A stretch of DNA of 21,223 nt from Saksenaea vasiformis B4078 (GCA_000697055.1 JNDT01001591.1:1-21223), one strand, 5' to 3'. Shown: positions 10,603 through 20,919, counted from the stretch's first letter. The notes: generated from the sequence alone by a model not told the origin. Translations and numbers: made by a program.

Positions 10603-10766
10603 CGTGGGGGAAGACAAATTCCCCCATCCATTTTCGGCCTCTTTCACATGGGGACTCTCACCAGGCAGAAAAAGTTCTCTTTCTGATCGATCAACCATTA
10701 ATTCACATGGTCTGCTTCCCCACATAACCTTCATGTCAATACATCGACCCCAATCACACATGGGGA
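10603..10766. promoter_or_regulatory. Cluster of CACATGGGGA-type motifs upstream of the P450
   Basis: Two exact CACATGGGGA copies (10645-10654 and 10757-10766), one inverted TTCCCCACAT (10716-10725), and relaxed copies CGTGGGGGAA (10603-10612) and TTCCCCCAT (about 10619-10627). This is five related sites in about 165 bp, 95-260 bp upstream of the P450 start. The clustering in both orientations suggests a transcription-factor site. The core resembles the CCCCT/AGGGG stress-type element only loosely, so no factor is named. Confidence 0.4.
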
Positions 10767-10950
10767 ACATATTCTAAGTCGGCTGTGTTTTTACTTCCCC
10801 AATCTTTTTTTAAATAAGAAAAAAGAAGAGAATAGACTTAACATACGAATGACATGTTCATACAAAAAATGCATACATGCATAATCAAAAATAAAGAAGA
10901 GAGAATAAGCAATAAGGAACAAGCACATAGCTTAAAAGAAGTTATGGGAA

Positions 10951-13098
10951 CTAAAATTGTAATAACAATCGTACTGTACCATCTGCTTTGATCTCCCAAT
11001 CCACGCGCATCACCGTATCTTCAAGGATATGCTGCACAACCGCATCTTCGACCAAAATCAATACATCTTCTTGTTTGTCATGCTTCTTTTTCCGCCAGAC
11101 AACATCCGATACTTGGCTAGGATGAAGTGATAGAGTCATTGATAATCGCAAGATAAGTTCCTGCACAGTTAATCTTGTCAAATCAATCCGTTGAAGATGA
11201 TTATCCGGTAACAATGGGGCAGTGGGAGAAGTTGGTCGTTGGGACATATCCACATAAAGAGTGAGAACTGGATCAGAAATTAATATACAAGGCAACGTGG
11301 AATGTGCTTTGTCTTCACCTGATGCATGCTGTCTCTTTGAAACACTTTCGTATACATTGTCCATCTGTGTATGGGTACGTTTCATGCCGCTCCCTACTTG
11401 ATATGCATTGGGCAGCATTAACTGGGGGTCTGTCAGCGAATGATCGATGGGAATGGTCGTAGTAGCGGTAGTGGTAGTGGTAGTGGTAGTAGTTTGTGTC
11501 GAGGGCGAATCTTTGATAGAACAAGACGGCAACATGTCCAAATTGGCGACTTCTTCCTTGTGTTCCAGTGAAATATCCTCCAAGGGGTCTAAGGTAGGAG
11601 ATGTTGGTATCTCGCCAAATACACTGTAGGGTAACGGTTGGTTGTACATAAGGGAAATGGGATGGCAGCTCGGATCTCGATCCACTTTGTTAGAGAAATA
11701 AACATGTCAGAACAGAATGGTTAAACGATCGACAAAATACATGCCATGAATTTTTTCAAATTGTTTTCCTATTTGCTTAGCATCATCCTTGTTCTTACGC
11801 TCTGCACCCTACCACTTGTTAGAAAAGACACAAATCTTGTCTTTTGTGTTCATACCTTATCACGAAACAGTTTAATTTTGCAAAAACATTGTTCCAAAGC
11901 AGCATCATTTTCATCTGCCTTGCTTTCCATATGTGCACGTAAAGGAATGCCTTTAATACCCTTAATGCGCGAGAAATCTGTAGAGAGGCAGTTAAAACGC
12001 ACATAGATTTTGGCGCCCTGACTGCCATTCCATTCAAATGTAATTCGATCAAAACTTGGATAGCGCACTTGCAATATTCCGACCGATTGATTCACGTCTA
12101 ATAAAGGATCAGCGCAACCGAAATAGAGAAAGAGCACGTTTCCTGTTACCTATATCAATCGCACGGGCATGCTGAGGATCCTTCTGCTGGCCGATCCAAA
12201 ATTTCCAGTAATTCAGAGCAACTCGGCGATGCGAGGGGTCATGAAACATAATGGCAAAAGTGCTGGTAATTCGCCCATCATAGTTTTGCTTATCAGAAAG
12301 TTGAATAGCATATGCTTGTCCCCGGTTCAGGTAGGTCACAGGTGATTCGGTCTTCTGCGTCACAGCAGTCGAAGCTGCTCGTCCAAAGGGGAAAGAAAAA
12401 AAAAAGGTACGTCAACTACTTTTCGGTCTTTTTTCTTCCTTCCTCTTTTTTTCTTTGTGTTTTTTTTGTTACCTTGCAGAACGATATTATAGCGTAGATG
12501 CTTTCTAGAAAAGAAGAAAAAGCGTCAACATCATCACAGTGAATAAGGGACATTAGGCTGCTGCTTTACGTTTTACTATTAATATCAGCGTGCGCCGCAT
12601 GCTGGAACAGAGAAAAGTGCGACTGGGCATCATTGGCACTTTGATGTCGGTGGTGGTATCTTTCGGCATGAGGGAGTACACCAAAGGACGATGCAGGAGA
12701 TACAGAATGGGGTCGTTTCGACTGGAATGGGGATGCATACATTCCGTAAATGCGACTACTGGTGACAGGCGACGATGTCGAGGGATGGCTATAGGGCGAG
12801 TTGACAAAAGTATCGTCGTAAAGCATAGGGCGAGTGAAGGGTGGATAAAAAGCGTCGCATACTGGCGAAATGGAATGATCGGAACCAGAAGGGGATACAA
12901 GCGGAGGATGCGAGGGATGCTGAAGTTCGGGTAGGCTGTCGTTGCTCTGTTGCTTCAGTGGTGCGGCTTCGGACCTGAAGAAGGGGGGCAAGAAAGCGTT
13001 AGTAACAATGAGCATTAGCCATGTTGCTACAAGGCATACTGAGTCACTGGTGGATGTTGCATGGCATGCGACAGAGTGCCGTAGTGATTCGCGATCAT
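10951..13098 (-). CDS. CP2/Grainyhead-family transcription factor, complete
   Basis: Sequence-specific nuclear DNA-binding protein of the CP2 superfamily (Grainyhead/LSF). Fungal members are linked to cell-wall and spore-separation genes (family knowledge). Six introns: 12975-13039, 12505-12569, 12375-12472, 12098-12149, 11809-11855 and 11685-11744. Spliced length is 587 codons (586 aa), ATG 13098 to TAG 10951. Residues 1 to about 155 are Ser/Pro/His-rich and probably disordered. The CP2 DNA-binding domain spans about 156-345, with LRYNIVLQA, SPVTYLNRGQAYAI, a FHDPSHRRVA segment, DRITFEWNG and KIKLFRDKGAERK. A linker with a Thr run follows, then a C-terminal ubiquitin-like or dimerisation-type region (about 470-586). 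The last intron has a GC donor (CATG|GCATGT), needed to keep the frame. Assignment to the superfamily is strong; the Grainyhead versus LSF branch is not resolved. Confidence 0.92.
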
Positions 13099-14550
13099 TC
13101 AAGCGAGAAATGACTAGAGAATAACAACGATTCGCGTCAACAACTTGCGGTCGAGCGATGGATTGTTTATGCCGAAACTCGGATTTTATTGTTTTTTACC
13201 TGGAGGAGGGACGAAGAAAGGGAAAGAAGTAAGAAAGTCGGACAAGAAAGAAGAGGAAAAGAAAGTATCAGAGATCCTCTTTTGTAGAACTAGGGAATGG
13301 CTGTTTATGTGCAAGGAACTCCCATATGCGTCTTGTACTTTGACAAAGAAAATGCAGGGTAAAAGCAAAAAAACAACCTATCGTTGTCAAAAAAGACTGG
13401 AGCACACACTTTGCGCAAAGGGAGAAGGGTAAAACGGAGCAGACAACCTCTATCTCTTTCTTTGCTTCTTCTTTTTTTTTAATAGAACAACATGTAGATG
13501 AAAATCCTTTTGAATTCATAATCATCGTCATAGCCAAGGATGGATGATCATCAAGCAAATTATAACTTATTATTGATCTAAAGGAGCCGAGGTATGACAA
13601 CTTATAGGTCAAGCTGGCTAGGATACGGGACGGGGAAAGGCAATTAGGGGTAGGGAGGTAGGACCTAGGGGCGGCAGGATGACCCGAAAAGGAGAAGCGG
13701 ACACCGTAGTAATAGGATCAAAAGAACAAAGATTGACGCCGTTACCATGCAAGCAAAAAGTTGGCTCACCGGAAGGAAGTTCGTAACCTCCCAAAGATCC
13801 ATTACCGGTAAAGCTTGAGTAAGCATCCGTTTCTTCGCTCCCTCGGGCATAAAAAATCGTGTAGCAATCATCATGATTATATCATCATGAACCTATAAAA
13901 TCGGCAAGAAATAATCCGTGATACCAGATCACAGACCATGCCATACCATGTAGTGGACCCCCACGATTATCCCTTTTCCACATTCAGCTCGGAAAGCTTT
14001 TTTTATGCTTTCTATCAATAAGACCTCAAAACTTTATCTGAGCCTTAGCAGATAAAAGGGCCTCAGAACCATAAGGTAGGCACGATAACTTGCCTACCCG
14101 TCCCATATTTCATTTCTCCCAAAAAAAAAGAACCCTTTTTTCATTTAAGAAATCTCCATATAGCACGTAGATCGGGTGGAAACTTGGCCTATCCTTTTTC
14201 TTTTTTTTCTTTCTTTGTTTCCCTGTCCATTAGTTGCTATTGCACTCCCGCAGACAAGCTATTGTTGGAACAGGATCGACGACAAGATTACAAACCCATG
14301 TTGTTGCTTTCTTCATCCGTCACTTTCCCACTTGTCCCACGCTCACATATGGAAACATGCGCCTTGTTTTGTGATTGTGACCAAGATCCCGCCTTTCTCG
14401 ATCTATTTTTTCTCTTCGAGATATTACGGATCATCATCCTCAGGAACATGACATGGTGTTAATTCATCGTTGAAAGACATGTTTTCATTTCAAAAGATTC
14501 TACAACACACACTCTCTCTCTGTTTTCTATGATCGGCCTGCTTTCACAAC
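13099..14550. other. Upstream region of the CP2/Grainyhead gene
   Basis: About 1.45 kb between the CP2 start and the DUF2009 stop. Purine-rich (13205-13270) and pyrimidine-rich (13450-13490, 14190-14220) tracts are typical of fungal promoters and leaders. No gene was found. The open frames at 13145-13432 (+), 13268-13612 (-) and 14176-14462 (+) are low in complexity or without recognisable domains. Two hairpins with GATA sites lie at 14036-14098. Confidence 0.5.
14036..14098. promoter_or_regulatory. Two adjacent hairpins with three GATA-type sites
   Basis: GGTAGGCA (14075-14082) and TGCCTACC (14091-14098) are a perfect 8-bp inverted repeat with an 8-nt loop containing CGATAA. Just before it, TCTGAGCC and GGCCTCAGA (about 14038-14068) nearly pair, with AGATAA inside. 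A third AGATAA is present inverted (TTATCT, about 14034-14039). Three GATA cores in about 60 bp suggest GATA-factor binding about 0.95 kb upstream of the CP2 gene and about 0.5 kb past the DUF2009 stop. It could instead be a 3'-end structure of another transcript. Confidence 0.35.
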
Positions 14551-16945
14551 TTAATTCCATCCTCCTCCATCAAAGCCAACAAATCCCTAACATTGACAAG
14601 AAAAGAAAACAATTAGTAATCCTACTTGAACTCTCGCTCGTGTCACACTACCGTTAGTAAGAAAATAGGGAAGAATTTCTTCTTTTCAATTTGAGAACAC
14701 CCTACATTTCTCGATTAGGATCAACCGCTAAGACAGTATTGATATATTACAGTTCCAAGCCGAGGTGAGACGTCCGTCAATACAGCTACCAGCATCGAAA
14801 TAATTGTCCGCACCCGATCCATTAAAACCATATCGGAAGAAATCATCTAGGATGAACCATTGCTTAACTCCTGTTGTGCTAGCGTTGGTTACTTACGTAG
14901 AATATCTTTTCGGCAGCGATCAACGCCTCCATACATTTCCTCGATGTATTTTGCTATTTCAGGATCCTCTTGTAACGTATCTAATTTGTCCAACGTATTG
15001 ACGATCGGTGCTAAGATCCGGGAAACTTGATTATACTAAAAGAAGTTGGCTCACTCTATTCTCTTTCAGATAGTATCTCCGTACCTTGTCTATAAACATA
15101 AAAGCATTTGGCACATTCTTGTCACCGAGATGCACTACACTACTGCCAATCCAGGAGCCACACTTTTTCTGAGCGCGGTTCAAGATCTTGTGCATTTCTC
15201 GCGAAACATTTGGACATGTCTGGATACGTTGCAACCCTTGACCAGTGTTCGTCAAACGGTACGGGCTGGTAGATATCAAGTCTTCGTCAGCCAGGCTCCA
15301 CAGCATAAACATTTCGTGCATGATCTCCCGCCATAGACTAAAGGACTGGTGCACATAGGCATACTGTGTAGAATGTGTATGTGTTAAGCGATGACCGTGA
15401 CGGCCAGCCATGATGGCAAGGGAATAGCCGCTTTCGGACTTTGCTTGGTTAAAGTATTTTGAAAGATACTTCAACATCCTATCACAAGGATCTCTACATC
15501 ATGATCAGTCAATAGCCCCTTAAATTTAGCCTACCTACCTATTTGCTTTCAAATAGGCATGATTATCCGATAACGATGCTAGGCAACGTGCGATTTCTTC
15601 CGCAGATACCCTTTCGTTTGCGTACTTTTGACAAAGAGCCTCAATGGTACTTTTCTTGCGCTGTACTTCGGCATTGATCTGTGCTCGGGTCTTAAACTCT
15701 GAGGAAATTTCCCGTGTTGCTAAAGCAATGTTGTCATCGTGCAATAACTCAATACAGTCTCTTCCTTTTAAAAAGTCATAGACAGTTTTAATCGGAATAA
15801 CGCATGAGAAACCGAGAGTCTCTTCAACTTCTGGAATGACAGAGTCCTATTCTTCTTGTCAAACTTGCCTTTCTCCTCCATAATACTGCTTACCATCAGC
15901 ATATACATCAATTTTCCATAAGTCGCTCGCATCTTTTCGGGATTCATGATCTTGAAACTTTTGCCTTTTAAGTACTAAACACAAAGGGATCATTTACTTA
16001 CCGTCTACCCACTTCAAACACACGTTGGAAAAACGCCTCGTTCTGTTTCACGCTTTGTCCTGCAAACAGCTGTGCACCTACTTTGTAGTCTCCGGAAGCA
16101 AGGAGACCAGAAATAATTGCACAAAGATCCCGGATCTGCGTGACAATACGTTTCCCTTTGTTCGAGTATGAAATGATATCAATTTTGTCTTGAAAATCAA
16201 ATAGTCAGCATGACCCTTGACCTATCACGCAAATTAGACGCACCTGTGTACTCCGAGACATTAAGGGCTGCCTCAAGTCTACGTCCCATTTTAGTACACC
16301 CAACCTATCACACATCCACTTACAGTCGCATCAAACTACGTTCTTCAGCATCCAGTCTCAATGGAACAAATTTGGCCCTGAACAACCGATTAATCGCAAA
16401 TACGTACGATGTTAGACCATCTTACCGTTTTGTCATCCATTCTCCAAATGTCGGTCCACTTCCATTGATTACCGTCCCGTCCAGGTTCATAAATAGGTTG
16501 GTTGCTTCGCCATTATTTGTCTCGTCCTATTCCCATCTATCAGAAACCTCCTCGGCGTTTTGGCGTCACACTTGCTTACGGCAGTTGCATTCAAGGAAGT
16601 CGCGGTACTTTTCAAGGCATTATCGCTGTCTCCGTTCGTAGATGCCGCTACCTTGAGATTCTTGATGATGTGTTTGCGACGATTGCCAGTACGATGAAGC
16701 ATGGCTATGTAAAAAGTACAAGTAAGCGCCCGCCTTGTATGTTTTTCTCTAACTAACCATGACAAACTTCGCAGAAATCTTCATCGCATTGTTCACAAAA
16801 TATCGAGGCCTAAAGGACAAATGTTACTTAGGCGCTATTTTCTTTTTTTTTTCTTCGAACATCGACGATGCATCGCGCCAGAGCAAAAAGAAAGCAGCAG
16901 CTGGGACGTTTCCTCATCTAAAATGCTCGGATCGGATGTCTCCAT
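14551..16945 (-). CDS. UPF0652/DUF2009 family protein with N-terminal zinc-finger, 5' end uncertain
   Basis: Large conserved eukaryotic protein of unknown function (family with S. pombe SPAC22H10.08, from memory). Twelve introns are resolved: 16705-16757, 16527-16579, 16378-16425, 16279-16323, 16189-16243, 15958-16001, 15847-15893, 15479-15538, 15036-15084, 14847-14896, 14702-14750 and 14587-14651. From 16809 to TAA 14551 the exons sum to exactly 547 codons. The N-terminal FCEQCDEDFCEVCHAMLHRTGNR is a B-box-like zinc finger. Then come FMNLDGTVINGSGPTF, PLRLDAEERSLMRLLEAAL, NPEKMRATYGKLMYML, RLTHTHSTQYAYVHQSFSLW, SSVVHLGDKNVPNAFMFIDK, DGSGAD-like NGSGADNYFDAGSCIDGRL and a Gly/Trp-rich end. The first exon is unresolved: ATG 16945 gives METSDPSILDEETSQLLL, but joining it to 16809 needs a weak GC donor, or another frame with a GTTCGA donor. 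Confidence 0.9.
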
Positions 16946-18374
16946 CGCCAAAAATGTTATAAATAATCACCTCTTGATCTCTGCATTCGACACAGAAGGC
17001 CTGTGCATTATCCGCTTGCATATTTGTAGAAGCGATATTTTAGCTGAAGAACTGCATCAAACCCGAACGTCTCACCCGGTCGCAATGGCGGAGTTAAGCA
17101 TAGTGGCTTGCGATAGCGTGATCAACGGGGTGTGCACCCAGTCATACGTTATCTCCTGGATCAAGCATCGAACTAGTACCTGCTAGATTCTATGTTTCCT
17201 GCAACGTCTATAATCAGGTAAGCTAAGAGTCAGTCATATTCAGCAGCTACAGCATGAGGATAAACTATGCACACTGTAAATACCACTGTCGCATTATCGA
17301 AAGCGCACACGCTACTAGTGGGGACAGAGCTATTGATTATTTGATCGGATGGGGTAAATTTGGAGGCACAGTGGATATTCAATTTAATTTAATGACAGTG
17401 AACACATGTATATTGAATTTTCGTTGCTCTTGACCGATCTGCAACGTAAAGGCAGAATAAAGAACCCGATTTATTGAAATGGAGGAAAAGAGAAAAGAAA
17501 GGATGAAGGTAATGTGACAAAAAATGAAGAGGAATAGAACAATAGAAGAAAAGGAGAGACACTATATGGAGGGATAATAGATCTGTTAGCTATCTTTAAT
17601 ACGAGATGAGAATGGCGGGGTAATTAGCGTCCATGCAAATAAACAGAGAGTATCTATATTTGCGCTCCGAGATTGGGCCTTCGGTGGCATGATAGTAATA
17701 ATCGAGCTCCAGAATTATGAGGCAGAGCACTAGCCATATGCGGGCCCAATAGCCGCAGCGATGTAATGATGAGGGGCGGAATTTTGGGAAGCAGTTCAAA
17801 AGGTAGGATATCGGGTGCGAAGCAAGGGAAGTGGATATCTGTAGACGAGAGTGTATACGAGGCAAGCTGTGAGGCAGGATCTGCTAATGTCATCAGCGGC
17901 GTGTCAACAGGGTCTTGGTTTTCCTGGAAACCATTCAAGATGCCAACGGATATTACAGCCGCGTTCTTTGTTGGTCATCGGTAATCACAGTGCTGTGACT
18001 ATTCCCAACCATAGCCTTTTGAAAAGATATTCCTTTGCCCTTCTATCCAACATGACTGCCTGTGTGTTGTGTCGTGACTGGAACTGATAAGTATAGTGAG
18101 ACTGAGGATGTCGTTTATTTCGGTAGAAAAGTAGACCAGGAACTAATTACTAGCTATGGCTGTATTTATATGATCGGAGACCACGTCTACTGTATTAACA
18201 CAGCGATAGATTATATCTCAGACACGACAGCCTGTTCATCCGGCCATTTCTGCTCTTGAACAATTCAATAAACTCTATGGCTGTCCATCGTCCATGATGG
18301 CATTGGAAGTTTGAGCATTGACCGTAGTTTACGGTGGCTGCTCCATGGGCATGATGAATCCATCGGTTTCGTTG
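16946..18374. other. Gene-poor region upstream of the DUF2009 gene
   Basis: About 1.4 kb that includes the DUF2009 promoter. A 94-aa minus-strand frame at 17654-17938 (begins NGFQENQDPVD, Leu/Pro-rich) and an overlapping plus frame at 17766-17984 are open but unrecognised; at most one could be real. An A-rich, purine-rich tract runs 17470-17570. A stretch at 17060-17150 has faint likeness to 5S rRNA and is not called. Confidence 0.4.
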
Positions 18375-19662
18375 TTAACCTTCCAGCATTTGGTCACATC
18401 CTCGTTTCAACTCATCAGTGTGGACGCGCCCAGCTTCGGCATGTTGAAGGGCGCGTTTTGATTTCTGGTTAACGCTGTCACGTATTTTTGTAAATTGATC
18501 ATGCGTTGCGCTGTAGATCGTCCGGAGTGTTGTAAGCTATTGTACGCGGACTTCTTCGTCGTACATTAACTGCCACAACGTATACTCAGTTTTACTCCGT
18601 CAGTTCGCTTAATTGCATAGCAGATTATAATTCAGTGCCTTATTCTTTTCACAGAACAAAAATGTCCTTAACCGAGTCTCACGTACCCTACGGCCTGATT
18701 TTTGATACTCAGTTCACGGACACTTTATAAGCTTTTCATCATTCAAGACTTTCTCCAGCCGATAATTGAAGGATTTTCGGGTCGTTCCAACAATCCACTG
18801 CCAGAATACTTAAGTGTTTAGACGGTACCCTGAAACGGGCTCATTTTTCTGGCAGTTCCGCAAGCAATTCAGCTTCATATAGAAGACCGAGACGTTACGA
18901 GTATGATCTTCATATACATCTACGTGTATAGTCTATATTAAAGCATTAATCTTAGTGTATAAATGTTTGGCAGTCAGTGTACTTCTCCTGTCACCTACTC
19001 ATTGAGTGTTGTAACTGGAAAGAAAAAGACTGGAACACAGGGTCAAACAAGTAGAAAAGGGAGGGGAGGAGAAATGCACGGACCAAGTGATACAGAAATC
19101 GACATGGACTCCGCTCGAATATGGCAGGAAAAAGTGGAGTTGTAGCAGAGATACGTGCGAAACATGGAACAAATCAACCCGCACACTATGCATCGAAGCT
19201 CTAAATAGTAGGAGCTGTCTACCGGGGCATTTTTTGTTACATTTTACTGAATAAACAGCACCTGTTCTTTTTCACTTGATTTACATATCCGCCGCTTCCA
19301 GAGGAGTAAATTCAGTGTCCAAAGTCTTACGAAATTGAGCGTGTCGGCATCCATGTTATACAGTAGAGAAAAGGATGTTTCATCAAAGCGCCGCGATATA
19401 CTTGACGAAGAGTATGTGTTTTACCAAATTAGAAATGAACAATTCTTCCTTCGTTCGAGAGTACTTGGTTAATGAACTTTGACATATTCAGTAATGAGGC
19501 ATGTCTTGGCTGTATTGACCAGAGTAATATAACATGCAATTGAGTAGCAAGTAGGTGAACCTTAGAAGATGTAGCAATTACAGCAGCAAATGCCGGCAAT
19601 TGACCATGACCATTCCAGAATGTAAAACGAAAAAGAAAAAGATGTTAGAGTAGCGCTTTAAT
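18375..19662. other. Gene-poor region with possible decayed coding fragments
   Basis: A single minus-strand frame from 18923 to 18375 (183 codons) carries only five internal stops, and its last 53 codons are open and helix-like (contains HDQFTKIRDSVNQKSKRALQ). On the plus strand, about 19245-19472 is open for about 75 codons (contains SSKRRDILDEEYVFYQIRNE). A 60-aa frame sits at 18963-19145. None matches a family I recognise, and the stop counts do not rule out chance. If real, these are remnants of decayed genes or elements. Confidence 0.3.
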
Positions 19663-19782
19663 TCTTTTTTTTTTCACTACCATTCCTCTTTTTTTTCATT
19701 GCCATTCCTTTTTTTTCTTACTGCCGCTCCTTTTTTTTTACTGCCGTTTTCTTTTTTCATTGCCGTTCTTTTTTTTTTCCTT
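19663..19782. repeat. T-rich minisatellite, copy 1
   Basis: Imperfect tandem array of about 20-nt units built as (A/C)TTGCC(A/G)TTC or ACTGCCG(T/C)TC followed by a run of 6-10 T. At least five units. It closely matches the array at 20036-20220, sharing a segment of about 45 nt with one substitution apart from T-run length. Replication slippage explains the unit variation; the relation between the two arrays suggests a local duplication. Confidence 0.75.
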
Positions 19783-19794
19783 ACTTGTAATAAT

Positions 19795-19808
19795 ATGCAC
19801 CGGTGCAT
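19795..19808. repeat. Perfect 14-bp palindrome followed by a GGATAA/TTATCC hairpin
   Basis: ATGCACCGGTGCAT is its own reverse complement. Immediately after it, GGATAA and TTATCC (about 19813-19831) can pair around a 7-nt loop. Together they sit just past the first T-rich array. A protein-binding site or recombination-prone structure is possible; function is unknown. Confidence 0.5.
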
Positions 19809-20035
19809 CATGGGATAATAGCGTGTTATCCTTATTATCACTCACACTTTAGAATTGCAGTTGATAACGATTCGTAATTGATAGAGAAAACGTAGACACA
19901 AGATGAATTCGTGAAAGAACGTTCAACGGACACTATCGCAGTTTCTGTCTGTATTTATTGTAAATCGGTGATGTATAAAATACAGACTCGTAAGATGTAT
20001 CTATTTGAAATACAGATATTATGTAGCAATACTGC

Positions 20036-20220
20036 TACGTTACTGCCGCTCTTTTTTTCTTACTGCTGCTCTTTTTTTTTACTGCCGTTTTCTTTTTTCA
20101 TTGCCATTCTTTTTTTTACTGCCATTCTTTTTTTTCAGTGCTTCTTCTTTTTCTTTTGCTGTCATTCTTCTCTTTATTACTATTTTTTTCTGTCATTTTT
20201 CTTACTACTACTGTTTTTCC
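20036..20220. repeat. T-rich minisatellite, copy 2
   Basis: Same unit as the array at 19663-19782 (ACTGCCGTTTTC plus T run, CATTGCCATTC plus T run), decaying to CTTTTTCTTTTGCTGTCATTC at its right side. It lies on the 3' side of the minus-strand Fanzor-like ORF at 20315-20884. The plus-strand Phe/Leu-rich frames here are artefacts of the T-rich repeats. Confidence 0.75.
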
Positions 20221-20314
20221 GAAAATGAATGTCGCAAAGGAAAGAAAAAAAGAAATGTCGTTAGCGAACTACCAAAAATGGGAAATTGATGTTTTGTTAT
20301 ACTTACGACATAGT

Positions 20315-20884
20315 CTAATCGTCGCGAGCTTCTGTTGCTCGGATTATTTGATCTTCGACGTTCACAGACAGGACACGTGGACGTGAGTCTGGCGTATGGT
20401 CGGCAAGAATGGACAGCATTGCCAAGGCGTGAATGTTTTGACCGACATTGATATCTCCTTGCCAAATACGTGAGCGGTTGTTACAGACTGCTACGTTATG
20501 TAATTTCGAATCGTCGATCTCTACATTTTCCATGCCTTGATGACCGTACGTACTACAGACCTGGATCGTGAATCCTTCCCCGACATTGACCGTAAGCAAA
20601 CGTCCATGGAACTCGGCTCTCTTCAGCAACTTTCTGAGAGTCCTGGCTTGGCCATGGGGCTTCTTCCAAATTTGCCGTCTCCTGGTCTGTCGACCTTTCA
20701 CTCGCTTCTTCCGTTTGAGAGCTTGAAAGAATACAGGTCAGATGCACGACTTGAAGCAAAACCAAAAAAAGAAAAACTTACGGGGCTGTTCATCATCAGT
20801 TGTTGCATTTTCAGCTTCTTCAAGTAGCCCTCTTTGCTTTTCTAATTTCCTTCTTCTTATGAATTCACGCACGGTTCTGGACAT
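20315..20884 (-). CDS. C-terminal Fanzor/TnpB-like fragment with degenerate zinc ribbon, 169-aa open frame
   Basis: One intron (20722-20781, 60 nt, C|GTAAG to CAAG) joins two exons into 170 codons from ATG 20884 to the stop at 20315. The start is basic (IRRRKLEKQR, then LKRKKRVKGRQTRRR, nuclear-signal-like). Next comes LRKLLKRAEFHG, as in the segment before the family zinc ribbon. EGFTIQVCSTYG aligns with the family pattern ExxTSKxCSxCG, but the second Cys is Tyr. The return strand VCNNRSRIWQGDINVGQNI aligns with VCxxCxxIWNRDVNAARNI: the second Cys is Arg and RD is GD, while the RuvC-III Asp is kept. RuvC-I and RuvC-II are absent, so it cannot be a complete nuclease. It may be a relic that happens to be open, the last exons of a longer gene (a CCTAAC branch-like site lies just upstream of the ATG), or a domesticated fragment. 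Confidence 0.65.
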
Positions 20885-20919
20885 CAGTCTTGTTAGGAAA
20901 GAAAGAACATAAGAGTGAA

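Noticed and set aside
11447..11629. Val-rich plus-strand frame
   Set aside because: Antisense of the Thr-repeat codons in the CP2 gene.
12566..13102. 178-codon continuous minus-strand frame starting before the CP2 ATG
   Set aside because: It reads through an intron (12975-13039) with good splice signals. The ATG at 13098 in another frame joins cleanly to the second exon.
14728..14730. Early TAG that would end the DUF2009 protein
   Set aside because: It lies inside an intron (14702-14750). Splicing restores the family's conserved Trp/Gly-rich C-terminus ending at 14551.
17040..17165. Faint 5S rRNA likeness (GGAGTTAAGCATAGTGG and a later GGGGTGTGCACC)
   Set aside because: The AGTTAAGC core fits 5S box A, but the terminal stem cannot be formed and the spacing and C box do not match. 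A short match of this kind is likely by chance in 21 kb.
17654..17984. Overlapping open frames on both strands (94 and 72 codons)
   Set aside because: Both cannot be coding, neither shows introns or a known motif, and lengths are within chance expectation.
18375..18923. RIP-like C-to-T mutation as the cause of the internal stops
   Set aside because: Every stop codon is one C-to-T change from CAA, CAG or CGA, so the stops alone are not diagnostic.
20005..20289. Phe/Leu-rich plus-strand frames resembling membrane proteins
   Set aside because: They are translations of the T-rich minisatellite.
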